Assembly (NCBI RefSeq): GCF_004119445.1
Contig: NZ_QICI01000070.1
Location: forward strand, 26,322-90,321
Source of the DNA: Chryseobacterium sp. CH21
Lineage (GTDB): Bacteria; Bacteroidota; Bacteroidia; Flavobacteriales; Weeksellaceae
Direction: 5' to 3'
Length of the DNA: 64,000 nucleotides
Positions 1 through 7,269 of this stretch are shown one piece after another. Position 1 is the stretch's first letter. Each line of letters begins with the position of its first letter. Made by a program: the position numbers and the translations under genes. The notes beneath the pieces are model-generated. The model was not told the DNA's origin. It saw only the letters and a list, made by a program, of their open reading frames with translations, and searched no databases.

Positions 1-198
1 GGACAGATGATGCAGGTACGTTCTAATCCACCATCAGGAAGTCCGGTAATGATCAGCAGTAAATATGATACAAGAAATTTCGGATTTTCTATCAATTATA
101 AAATTCCGACAAAAAATAAACTGGCAAAAGAGGATCCAAATATCCTTAACCAGACTAAAAAAGAGGACAATGGCGGTGTAATGCAGCAGGCGCAATAG
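1..198 (+). CDS. C-terminal end of an outer-membrane beta-barrel protein (partial)
   Basis: The reading frame is open from the first base and stops at 196-198, so only the last 65 residues of a longer gene are visible. The segment RNFGFSINYKIPTK has the alternating hydrophobic/polar pattern of a final beta-strand. It is followed by a polar tail rich in Lys, Asp and Gln. This fits the end of a TonB-dependent-receptor-like or outer membrane beta-barrel family protein of Bacteroidota. The family is inferred from the tail only, so a different barrel protein is possible. A hairpin follows 18 bp after the stop. Confidence 0.5.
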   Translation, partial: GQMMQVRSNPPSGSPVMISSKYDTRNFGFSINYKIPTKNKLAKEDPNILNQTKKEDNGGVMQQAQ

Positions 199-215
199 TT
201 CTTACGGTAAAATAC

Positions 216-245
216 AAGAGGCAGTAATCATTTTTACTGCCTCTT
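216..245. terminator. Hairpin terminator between convergent genes
   Basis: A 12-bp perfect stem (216-227 with 234-245, AAGAGGCAGTAA and its complement) has a 6-nt loop. It lies between the beta-barrel gene on the plus strand and thiF on the minus strand, so it probably stops transcription from both sides. The T-tract on either side is short. Confidence 0.6.
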
Positions 246-290
246 TCTATTGATATTAAAATGGTGCTATTTGTGATATCAGTGTTTATA

Positions 291-1007
291 TCAAAAATCT
301 ATTGTTTGAAATCTCCAGCTCAGGGTATCTACCAATGTGAGTTGATTAACAATCACCGGAAGATCTGTGATAATTTTTAATGCCTGAAGAGCCATCATGC
401 TTCCTATCATTCCGGGAAGAGCTCCCAAGACGCCAAGGCTGTCACAATCCGGTACATCCTCATCGAATGGCGGTTCAGGAAAAATATCCCGTAAGTTTTT
501 GCTTCCATTATGATTAAATACAGCAACTTGTCCTGAAAAGCCTAAGATACTTCCGTAAACCAACGTTTTATGCAGTTTTATGCAGGTATCATTCACCATA
601 TATCTCGTAGAAAAATTGTCTGAGCCGTCAACAATAATATCATACTGAGAAAGGATTTCTTCAATATTTTCTTCATTGATTTTCTCTTCAATTCCTATCA
701 AGTTAACCTGATGATTGAGTTCTTTTACAAATGTTTCTGCGCTCTTCACTTTGGATAATCCTACTCTGTTTTCAGTATGAATGACCTGACGGTTCAGATT
801 ATGAAGTTCAACCTCATCAAAATCTGCAACGCCTAAAGTTCCTACTCCTGATGCAGCCAGATATTGGATAACAGGACTTCCCAAACCTCCTGCCCCAATG
901 ACAAGAACTTTGGAAGACCTTATTTTCTTTTGACCTTCCATTCCTATTTCTTCAATAAATATCTGTCGGCTGTACCGTGAAAAATGATCTTCTTTCATAA
1001 TTATCAT
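291..1007 (-). CDS. thiF: HesA/MoeB/ThiF-family adenylyltransferase, ThiF
   Basis: This E1-like enzyme of 238 residues is expected to adenylate the C-terminal Gly-Gly of ThiS so that sulfur can be loaded for thiazole synthesis. The nucleotide-binding motif GAGGLGSP is at about residues 38-45, followed by the NRQ segment (HNLNRQVIH) typical of MoeB/ThiF. The later PEPP...GVLGALPG block is also typical. The paired CxxC zinc cysteines seen in many MoeB/ThiF proteins are not obvious; one Cys sits in PDCDSLG. It is the last gene of the thiamin operon, separated from thiH by 132 bp containing an inverted-repeat element. MoeB-like activity on MoaD is an alternative, but the operon favours ThiF. Confidence 0.85.
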   Translation of the reverse strand: MIIMKEDHFSRYSRQIFIEEIGMEGQKKIRSSKVLVIGAGGLGSPVIQYLAASGVGTLGVADFDEVELHNLNRQVIHTENRVGLSKVKSAETFVKELNHQVNLIGIEEKINEENIEEILSQYDIIVDGSDNFSTRYMVNDTCIKLHKTLVYGSILGFSGQVAVFNHNGSKNLRDIFPEPPFDEDVPDCDSLGVLGALPGMIGSMMALQALKIITDLPVIVNQLTLVDTLSWRFQTIDF

Positions 1008-1009
1008 TG

Positions 1010-1132
1010 AACCATTAAGGTTTTTTAAGTTTTTAAGGAAAGTTAAGATGAGCTTCGCTTTAAAAAGGTGCTATCTTAAAAATCTTCGATTTTTCTTAAT
1101 TCAACTTCACTTCTTCAAAATCCTTAATGGTT
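1010..1132. repeat. MITE-like 123-bp inverted-repeat element inside the thi operon
   Basis: The element fills the thiH-thiF gap. It is bounded by 11-bp perfect terminal inverted repeats, AACCATTAAGG at 1010-1020 and its complement at 1122-1132. Inside are a second inverted pair (TTAAGAT 1043-1049 with ATCTTAA 1073-1079) and a tight hairpin, AAAAATC-TTC-GATTTTT at 1078-1094. There is no open reading frame in it. A small non-autonomous mobile or REP-like element fits; no second copy was seen in this window. Confidence 0.5.
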
Positions 1133-1139
1133 TAAAAGT

Positions 1140-2258
1140 TTAAAATCCACTATAAACGGAATCCCAGTCTTTCATTACAGGATCATAGCCTGCTTTTTTG
1201 ATCATGATTTTAATTTCATCCATACTTCTCTCGTCACTGGTTTCAAATTGTTCCAGAGATTCCTTATCCACCGCATACCCTCCGGGGTTTGTTTTTGAAC
1301 CTGCACTCATGGCCGTTGCTCCCAGAGAGACAATATTATTTCTGAACACTTCATTTTCTCTTGTAGAAATGGAGATTTCAAGATCTTCATTCCAGATTCT
1401 GTAGGCACAGATCAATTGAAGAAGGTCTTTATCTTCCATAATAAAATTGGGTTCAATGATTCCTTCGGCAGGTCTGAGTCTTGGAAAGGAAACAGAAAAC
1501 TTACTTTTCCAGTACTGTTTCTGAAGATAATCGATGTGTAATGCATTGAAAAAACTGTCAACTCTCCAATCTTCAAGGCCAAGGAGAACTCCCAGCCCGA
1601 TTTTATGAATTCCCGCTCTGCCTATTCTGTCCGGTGTTTCCAGGCGGAAGTGGAAGTTTGATTTTTTACCTTTCGGATGGTATTCTCTGTACACATCCTG
1701 ATGGTAGGTTTCCTGATATACCAAAACGGAATGCACGCCTTCTTCATGGAGCAGTTTATATTCTTCTTCCATCAATGGCTGAACTTCAATGGAAATATTG
1801 GAAAAGTGAGGTTTCAACTTACGAACAGCATTCTGAAAATAAGGAACACCTACTATTTTATTGGCTTCACCGCTTACCAGCAATACATGATTCACTCCCA
1901 TAGATTTTAGTACTGATGCTTCAATCATCAGTTCCATATCGGAAAGGGTTTTCCGTTTTAGGTTATTGTCAAGGCTGAATCCGCAATAGGTACAGATATT
2001 CTGACATTCATTACTGAGGTACAGCGGCGCATACAGCTGAATGGTTTTTCCAAATCGTTTTTGAGTAAGCATTTGAGTCATACTTGCCATCAGTTCCAGT
2101 TCATGAGAAGCAGCTGGTGATAAAAGATTCAGGAAATCGTCAAGAGTTTTATTTTTTTTTTGAAGACTGTATCTTACATCGGCCAGACTTACTTTTTCAA
2201 GCTTATTCTTTACCTCATCCCAGTGGTAGTTTTCAAAAACATCTTTAAAGCTTTTCAT
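1140..2258 (-). CDS. thiH: 2-iminoacetate synthase ThiH (radical SAM)
   Basis: ThiH is a radical SAM enzyme that cleaves tyrosine to dehydroglycine (2-iminoacetate) and p-cresol, supplying the C-N unit of the thiazole ring. The [4Fe-4S]-binding CX3CX2C motif is visible as CQNICTYC near residue 90. The protein is 372 residues, normal for the family. The ATG at 2258 lies 9 bp after the thiG stop, so the two are translationally close and likely act together. Using ThiH rather than the glycine oxidase ThiO suits facultative or microaerobic growth. Confidence 0.93.
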   Translation of the reverse strand: MKSFKDVFENYHWDEVKNKLEKVSLADVRYSLQKKNKTLDDFLNLLSPAASHELELMASMTQMLTQKRFGKTIQLYAPLYLSNECQNICTYCGFSLDNNLKRKTLSDMELMIEASVLKSMGVNHVLLVSGEANKIVGVPYFQNAVRKLKPHFSNISIEVQPLMEEEYKLLHEEGVHSVLVYQETYHQDVYREYHPKGKKSNFHFRLETPDRIGRAGIHKIGLGVLLGLEDWRVDSFFNALHIDYLQKQYWKSKFSVSFPRLRPAEGIIEPNFIMEDKDLLQLICAYRIWNEDLEISISTRENEVFRNNIVSLGATAMSAGSKTNPGGYAVDKESLEQFETSDERSMDEIKIMIKKAGYDPVMKDWDSVYSGF

Positions 2259-2267
2259 GAGTCTGAT

Positions 2268-3044
2268 TTATTCAAATAAAAACGAAGTAAGCGGGCTTGA
2301 AGCTTCAGCATGGTTGCCAATAGCACCTAATCCTGATTCAAAAGCTCTTCTTCCGGCAATCACGCCTTCTTTAAAAGCTAAAGCCATATTCAGTGGATTT
2401 CCGGCAATAGCAATAGCAGTATTCACTAAAACGGCATCTGCTCCCATTTCCATTGCTTTTGCAGCATCTGATGGTGCCCCGATTCCGGCATCTACCACTA
2501 CAGGGACATTACTCTGACTGATGATTATTTCCAGAAAGTCCTGTGTTCTTAATCCTTTATTAGTTCCAATAGGTGCTCCCAAAGGCATTACCACTGCTGT
2601 TCCGGCATCTTCAAGACGTTTGCACAGAACAGGATCGGCATGAATGTAAGGCATTACAATAAATCCTAATTTGGCTAATTCTTCAGTGGCATATAAGGTT
2701 TCAATAGGATCCGGCAGCAAATATTTCGGGTCCGGATGAATTTCCAGCTTTACCCAGTTGGTTTCCAGTGCTTCTCTTGCTAACTGTGCAGCCAATACAG
2801 CTTCTTTAGCCGTTCTTGCTCCTGAAGTATTGGGCAGAAGATGAACATGGGTTTGGTTTAATGAATCAAGCAGATCATCTTCACCGGATTGGGCGTCAAT
2901 TCTTTTGAGAGCCATGGTCACCATATTGGTTTCTGAAGCGATGACAGATTGTACCATATCACTCATACTTCCAAATTTTCCTGTTCCTAAGAACAATCTT
3001 GATTCAAAAGTTCTTCCTGCTATTTCTAATTTCTGATTGTTCAT
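2268..3044 (-). CDS. thiG: Thiazole synthase ThiG
   Basis: ThiG condenses 1-deoxy-xylulose-5-phosphate, dehydroglycine and ThiS thiocarboxylate into the thiazole phosphate. It is a 258-residue TIM barrel with the typical start RLFLGTGKF. The expected Schiff-base lysine lies in WVKLEIHPDPKYLLPD at about residue 98. Later segments VVDAGIGAPSDAAKAMEMG and VLVNTAIA are the phosphate-binding region. The start overlaps the thiE stop by 4 bp, indicating translational coupling. Confidence 0.95.
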   Translation of the reverse strand: MNNQKLEIAGRTFESRLFLGTGKFGSMSDMVQSVIASETNMVTMALKRIDAQSGEDDLLDSLNQTHVHLLPNTSGARTAKEAVLAAQLAREALETNWVKLEIHPDPKYLLPDPIETLYATEELAKLGFIVMPYIHADPVLCKRLEDAGTAVVMPLGAPIGTNKGLRTQDFLEIIISQSNVPVVVDAGIGAPSDAAKAMEMGADAVLVNTAIAIAGNPLNMALAFKEGVIAGRRAFESGLGAIGNHAEASSPLTSFLFE

Positions 3045-3655
3045 ATCATTACTTTTTTTAGTTCATTAATAATAGTCGGCTGCTTTGTAATGAGGCCGGA
3101 TACAGCAACACCATAAATTCCGATCTCCTGTAACGGCAAAATATCTTCAAGAGTAACGCTTCCTATAGCAAATATTTTAGGGATTCCTATTGATTCCTCT
3201 CTTAATCCATTAATAATATCCTGATAACCTTCAAACCCAAGAACAGGACTCAATTTCTCTTTGGTTGTGGTAAATCTCAACGGCCCTAAACCTATATAGT
3301 CACAAGATTCTTTGATTCTCAGGAGGACATCTGAAAGGGTATTTGCAGTTCCGCCAATAATCTTATTTTTACCTAAAATCAGTCTTGCTTCTTCGATAGC
3401 ACTGTCATTTAATCCTAAATGTACTCCGTCAGCATCTATTTCTTTGGCTATTTGTACATGATCATTGATGATACAAACCGCCTGATATTCTGAACAAAGT
3501 TGTTTTGAAATTTCACAAAGGCTGATTAATTCATTTTCAGGGGCATTTTTCCACCGAACCTGTACCCATTTAATCCCATTATCTAAGGCTTTTCGGATAC
3601 AAAGCTCCTGCTCCTGCCGGGTATTTCCCTGTGATATGTATTGTAATTTTTCCAT
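3041..3655 (-). CDS. thiE: Thiamine phosphate synthase ThiE
   Basis: ThiE joins HMP-pyrophosphate and thiazole phosphate into thiamin monophosphate. Diagnostic segments of this 204-residue protein are WVQVRWKN (pyrophosphate side), INDHVQIAKEIDADGVHLG, IGGTANT and DYIGLGPLRFTTTKEK. The IND, GVHLG and TTTK blocks match catalytic ThiE proteins, so this copy is judged the true synthase, in contrast to the divergent paralogue at 4374-4961. It lies 5 bp after thiD and overlaps thiG by 4 bp. Confidence 0.9.
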   Translation of the reverse strand: MEKLQYISQGNTRQEQELCIRKALDNGIKWVQVRWKNAPENELISLCEISKQLCSEYQAVCIINDHVQIAKEIDADGVHLGLNDSAIEEARLILGKNKIIGGTANTLSDVLLRIKESCDYIGLGPLRFTTTKEKLSPVLGFEGYQDIINGLREESIGIPKIFAIGSVTLEDILPLQEIGIYGVAVSGLITKQPTIINELKKVMI

Positions 3656-3660
3656 GTTTT

Positions 3661-4398
3661 CTATGAATGCGTTCCCAACAAAGAGGGATTGCTTGTTAAA
3701 AATTTTTCGATGTATAGTTTTCCATTTCGGCAGGCTGTTTCCATACTTTCACCTTTGGCAAGTTCTGCTGTAATGGCTGATGATAAAACACAGCCGGAAC
3801 CATGTTTAGGAAAATAGGTTACACTATTTTCGTTTGGAACTAAAAGAGTTTCTTTTCCGTTTTCAACTAAAATATCCGTTCCTAAATGATCTTCCCGATG
3901 TCCTCCTTTAATCAGCAATGAGCACTGATTCGCATTTGGCAAAAGATTATTTTCCTTTAAAACACTGTATTCATTATAGTTAGGTGTTATCAAACTGAGT
4001 TTATCAACAACCTTTTTTAATTGAGAAAGAGTTTTAATATCAAAAAATGGGAATTCAGAAGTGCTTTTCAGAACGGGATCCCAAACGATTTTTACGTCAG
4101 CATTTCCCTTTTGAGCCGATTCTACAATCTTACCCAGAAATTCAGCATCTTTCACTATTCCAATTTTCATGGCTGAAACGGGATACCTTCCCATCATCAC
4201 CTGAATGGCTTCAGTTACTTCGTCTATAGGACGCCATTCTAAACTCAGACATTTTGAAGCAGTTTGCAATGTTAATGCTGTACATACTCCAAGCCCCATT
4301 ACTTTTGATTGTTCAAAGGTTTTACTATCTGATAATAAGCCTGCACCGCCACTGGGATCGAAGCCTGCGACGCTTATGACATAAGGACGTTCCTGCAT
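3661..4398 (-). CDS. thiD: Hydroxymethylpyrimidine/phosphomethylpyrimidine kinase ThiD
   Basis: ThiD phosphorylates HMP and HMP-phosphate to HMP-pyrophosphate, the pyrimidine donor for ThiE. The ribokinase-fold start SVAGFDPSGGAGLLSD is typical, as are the MKIGIV strand, WDPVLKS, LITPNYNE and the anion-hole motif KHGSGCVLSSAI. The length of 245 residues is slightly short for the family but complete. The gene overlaps the preceding tenI-like gene by 25 bp and ends 5 bp before thiE. Confidence 0.92.
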   Translation of the reverse strand: MQERPYVISVAGFDPSGGAGLLSDSKTFEQSKVMGLGVCTALTLQTASKCLSLEWRPIDEVTEAIQVMMGRYPVSAMKIGIVKDAEFLGKIVESAQKGNADVKIVWDPVLKSTSEFPFFDIKTLSQLKKVVDKLSLITPNYNEYSVLKENNLLPNANQCSLLIKGGHREDHLGTDILVENGKETLLVPNENSVTYFPKHGSGCVLSSAITAELAKGESMETACRNGKLYIEKFLTSNPSLLGTHS

Positions 4399-4961
4399 TT
4401 CTTAAATACGTTTAAGGGTTCTTCACTTTCCCAGATAGCACCCAATAGTGCTGCTCCATCTGCTTCTGACTCGAAAACTTCATGAATATTATTCTGATCA
4501 ATTCCTCCAAGAACAATCAATTTGACATCCGGATTGTTCCGATGTTTTATTTCTTCCTTAATAGTAGAATCCAATCCGTATCCTTTTTTGGAGATACTTG
4601 GAAAGAATGGGCTTATGAAAGCATATTCCCATTCTTTGTCCAAAGTATTGTATGTTTTGATATCGTGTAAAGAGGTTGAAATGATATTTTCTTTCGCAAA
4701 AGATTTATATACTTCTTCCTTTCTATCGATCTCCCTGAAATGAAACCTTGAAATAGTAAAATCCTTCCCAAGATCGTAATGCGTATGAAATACCAGCTGT
4801 GAGTGAAAACTTTCATCAATTTTACTGATGAATTCAATCATTTCATTCCGGCTGATCCACGGTTTACGGACGTGAAGCAGATCAAGACCTTCCTGAAACA
4901 TCTGGTTAATCGTATCAGTTTCGTTCGGAACAATCAATTCAGGAGTGATGACTAGGATCAT
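4374..4961 (-). CDS. TenI-like / divergent thiamine phosphate synthase paralogue
   Basis: This 195-residue protein has the ThiE/TenI fold but lacks ThiE signatures. The IND segment is replaced by VFHTHYDLG, the IGGTANT block by ISTSLHD, and the TTTK loop by SPFFPSISKKGYG. LHVRKP near the start and LGGID...GAALLGAIW near the end keep the barrel framework. B. subtilis TenI is a thiazole tautomerase, so that role is a reasonable inference here because the operon has a separate canonical thiE. It overlaps thiC by 4 bp (ATGA) and thiD by 25 bp. A ThiE-type synthase remains possible. Confidence 0.75.
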   Translation of the reverse strand: MILVITPELIVPNETDTINQMFQEGLDLLHVRKPWISRNEMIEFISKIDESFHSQLVFHTHYDLGKDFTISRFHFREIDRKEEVYKSFAKENIISTSLHDIKTYNTLDKEWEYAFISPFFPSISKKGYGLDSTIKEEIKHRNNPDVKLIVLGGIDQNNIHEVFESEADGAALLGAIWESEEPLNVFKKCRNVLMS

Positions 4962-6769
4962 ATATAAATTTCTTTCCCTTTTTCGATGAATTCCTGTGAT
5001 TTATCCAGCATTCCCTGTTCTGCAGATTCACGAATTTCCTGAGTAATTTTCATGGAACAGAATTTGGGTCCGCACATGGAACAGAAATGGGCAATTTTTG
5101 CTCCTTCTGCAGGAAGTGTTTCATCATGATAAGCTCTTGCGGTTTCAGGATCTAACGAAAGGTTGAACTGATCTTCCCATCTGAATTCAAATCTTGCTTT
5201 ACTCAATGCATTGTCTCTGTATTGTGCTCCGGGGTGGCCTTTTGCTAAGTCCGCTGCATGAGCGGCCAGCTTATAGGTAATTACTCCTACTTTTACATCA
5301 TCTTTATTGGGAAGGCCTAAATGTTCCTTCGGCGTTACGTAGCAAAGCATGGCACAGCCAAACCATCCGATCATTGCTGCCCCGATTCCGGAAGTAATGT
5401 GATCATAACCTGGTGCAATATCTGTAGTTAAAGGACCTAAGGTATAGAAAGGAGCTTCATGGCATTCTTCCAGCTGCTTTTCCATATTTTCTTTGATCAT
5501 ATGCATCGGAACGTGTCCGGGCCCTTCAATCATTACCTGTACATTGTGTTTCCATGCAATTTTTGTCAGTTCACCTAAAGTTTCCAGTTCTGCAAACTGA
5601 GCGGCATCATTGGCATCTGCAATAGATCCGGGACGAAGACCGTCTCCCAGTGAGAAAGCTACATCGTACTTCTTCATGATTTCACAAATCTCTTCAAAAT
5701 GAGTATACAGGAAACTTTCTTTATGATGGAATAAACACCATTTTGCCATGATGGATCCTCCTCTGGAAACAATTCCGGTGACTCTTTTCGCTGTTAAATG
5801 AATGTATCTTAGTAAAACTCCTGCGTGAATAGTGAAATAGGAAACTCCCTGTTCTGCCTGTTCAATCAGCGTATCTCTGAAAATCTCCCATGTAAGGTCT
5901 TCCGGAACTCCTTTTACTTTTTCCAATGCCTGATAGATAGGAACGGTACCAATCGGAACCGGGCTGTTTCTGATGATCCATTCTCGTGTTTCGTGAATAT
6001 TTTTCCCGGTTGAAAGATCCATAATGGTATCTCCTCCCCATCGGCATGCCCATACCGCTTTTTCTACTTCTTCCTCAATACTGGATGAAACAGCACTGTT
6101 TCCGATATTGGCATTAATTTTCACAAGGAAATTTCTTCCAATGATCATCGGCTCACTTTCCGGGTGGTTGATGTTATTGGGAATAATCGCTCTCCCAGCT
6201 GCAATTTCGTCTCTTACAAATTCCGGAGTGATCTTGCTTTTTGGAGTATTGGCACCAAAACTATGTCCGGGATGTTGAAAAGCCATTTCTTTAGACACAG
6301 AATCAAGTTGCTCTATTCTTTGATTTTCCCGGATTGCCACATATTCCATTTCCGGAGTAATGATTCCCTGCTTTGCATAGTAAAGCTGGGTAACTTCTTT
6401 TCCTTCCTGTGCCACTTTAGGTTTATGATCATAAGAGAACCTCAATTCGTCAAGACGAGGATCTGCCAAACGTGCTTTTCCGTATTCAGAAGTAATTCCG
6501 TCCAGGATATTTACATCATTTCTGTCCAGAATCCATTGTTCTCTGATTCTTGGAAGCCCTTTCTGAATATCAATGACTGCATTTTCATCGGTATAAGGAC
6601 CTGAGGTGTCGTAAATAGTAACCGGAGCATTATGTTCAAAGCCGCCATTGTTAAGTTTGGTGGGGCTAAGCTGTATTTCACGCATTGCTACATTGATAGG
6701 GTGTAATGTTCCTTCAACATAGATTTTCTTTGAGTTCGGAAATGGCGAACATGTAATGGAGTGAGCCAT
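4958..6769 (-). CDS. thiC: Phosphomethylpyrimidine synthase ThiC
   Basis: ThiC is the non-canonical radical SAM enzyme that rearranges aminoimidazole ribotide into HMP-phosphate. At 603 residues it is full length. The C-terminal CX2CX4C cluster motif is visible as CSMCGPKFC around residues 567-575. GPGHVPMH and the long TIM-barrel core (RGGSIMAKWCLFHHKES, SLGDGLRPGSIADAND) are classic. It is the second gene of the operon, 24 bp after thiS, and overlaps the next gene by 4 bp. Confidence 0.97.
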   Translation of the reverse strand: MAHSITCSPFPNSKKIYVEGTLHPINVAMREIQLSPTKLNNGGFEHNAPVTIYDTSGPYTDENAVIDIQKGLPRIREQWILDRNDVNILDGITSEYGKARLADPRLDELRFSYDHKPKVAQEGKEVTQLYYAKQGIITPEMEYVAIRENQRIEQLDSVSKEMAFQHPGHSFGANTPKSKITPEFVRDEIAAGRAIIPNNINHPESEPMIIGRNFLVKINANIGNSAVSSSIEEEVEKAVWACRWGGDTIMDLSTGKNIHETREWIIRNSPVPIGTVPIYQALEKVKGVPEDLTWEIFRDTLIEQAEQGVSYFTIHAGVLLRYIHLTAKRVTGIVSRGGSIMAKWCLFHHKESFLYTHFEEICEIMKKYDVAFSLGDGLRPGSIADANDAAQFAELETLGELTKIAWKHNVQVMIEGPGHVPMHMIKENMEKQLEECHEAPFYTLGPLTTDIAPGYDHITSGIGAAMIGWFGCAMLCYVTPKEHLGLPNKDDVKVGVITYKLAAHAADLAKGHPGAQYRDNALSKARFEFRWEDQFNLSLDPETARAYHDETLPAEGAKIAHFCSMCGPKFCSMKITQEIRESAEQGMLDKSQEFIEKGKEIYI

Positions 6770-6793
6770 AAGTATTGGTATTAAATATGAGAA

Positions 6794-7000
6794 TTAACCG
6801 CCCTGAGTGGCAGTAATGATTAAAACTGAATCGTTGTTGTTAAGGATGGTTTCTGCCCAGACTGACAGAGGAATAATGCGATTGTTGACAGCTACTGCAA
6901 TACCTTTCTTTTTTCCAGGTAGTTCAATAGCCAGTAATGCTTCCAGGTTTTCAGGAAGTACATCAAATGTTTTTCGGGTGTGGTTGATTATAAGTTCCAT
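6794..7000 (-). CDS. thiS: Sulfur carrier protein ThiS
   Basis: ThiS is a ubiquitin-fold sulfur carrier of 68 residues ending in the essential Gly-Gly (ATQGG), which ThiF adenylates and which is then converted to a thiocarboxylate for ThiG. It is the first gene of the operon. Its ATG at 7000 lies in the 3' arm of a 9-bp inverted repeat (6998-7030), downstream of the TPP riboswitch. Confidence 0.93.
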   Translation of the reverse strand: MELIINHTRKTFDVLPENLEALLAIELPGKKKGIAVAVNNRIIPLSVWAETILNNNDSVLIITATQGG

Positions 7001-7030
7001 TCCTAATATTTTAAATATACTTTAGGAATG
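6998..7030 (-). promoter_or_regulatory. Hairpin covering the thiS start codon
   Basis: On the minus strand CATTCCTAA (7030-7022) is perfectly complementary to TTAGGAATG (7006-6998). The last three bases of the 3' arm are the thiS ATG, and the purine stretch just before it is also paired. Such a hairpin could hide the translation start, which would make it the output part of the riboswitch. The pairing is seen; the function is inferred. Confidence 0.5.
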
Positions 7031-7067
7031 GCCATTATTGCACAATAGAATGTACAGCAAAAGTCAT

Positions 7068-7150
7068 CTACTTTTCCCTACGCTGGTATGATCCAGATCA
7101 GGTTCAAAGGGTAAAGTCTCAGTCTGTTGGTAACAGACACCCCTAAAGTT
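7068..7150 (-). promoter_or_regulatory. TPP riboswitch (THI element)
   Basis: Read on the minus strand, the leader contains the conserved THI-box blocks in order: TTAGGGGTG, CTGAGA, ACCCTTTGAACCTGATC, GGATCATACCAGCGTAGGGAA. The P1 helix can form between ACTTT (7149-7145) and AAAGT (7074-7070). It precedes thiS and the whole thiamin operon, so thiamin pyrophosphate should repress the operon. The AAAAGT strand of P1 can instead pair with ACTTTT at 7064-7059, giving a mutually exclusive hairpin. Confidence 0.95.
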
Positions 7151-7155
7151 TGGGA

Positions 7156-7186
7156 CGAAGTTAGACATTTTTTTAGAATGGGCAAA
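7156..7186 (-). promoter_or_regulatory. Candidate thi operon promoter
   Basis: On the minus strand a TTTG (7186-7183) is followed after 19 nt by TAACTTCG (7163-7156), one base off the Bacteroidota TAnnTTTG -7 element. The predicted transcription start falls a few bases before the first riboswitch helix, which is where it would be expected. Confidence 0.4.
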
Positions 7187-7207
7187 ATCTGAATTTCTTA
7201 AAAATAA

Positions 7208-7236
7208 AATTCCGGCGCTCTACGAGCGCCGGAATT
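7208..7236 (-). terminator. Terminator of the T9SS cargo gene
   Basis: A 13-bp perfect GC-rich stem (7208-7220 with 7224-7236, core CCGGCGCTC) has a 3-nt loop. On the minus strand it is followed by a T-rich run. It lies 34 bp after the stop of the 7270-9318 gene and upstream of the thi promoter, so it insulates the two. Confidence 0.8.
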
Positions 7237-7269
7237 CATTGAAATGATTATTAAAAACTCTGTTAATAA

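Noticed and set aside
1634..1910. Two overlapping plus-strand open frames within thiH
   Set aside because: Antisense to a well-supported gene with no start context or family match.
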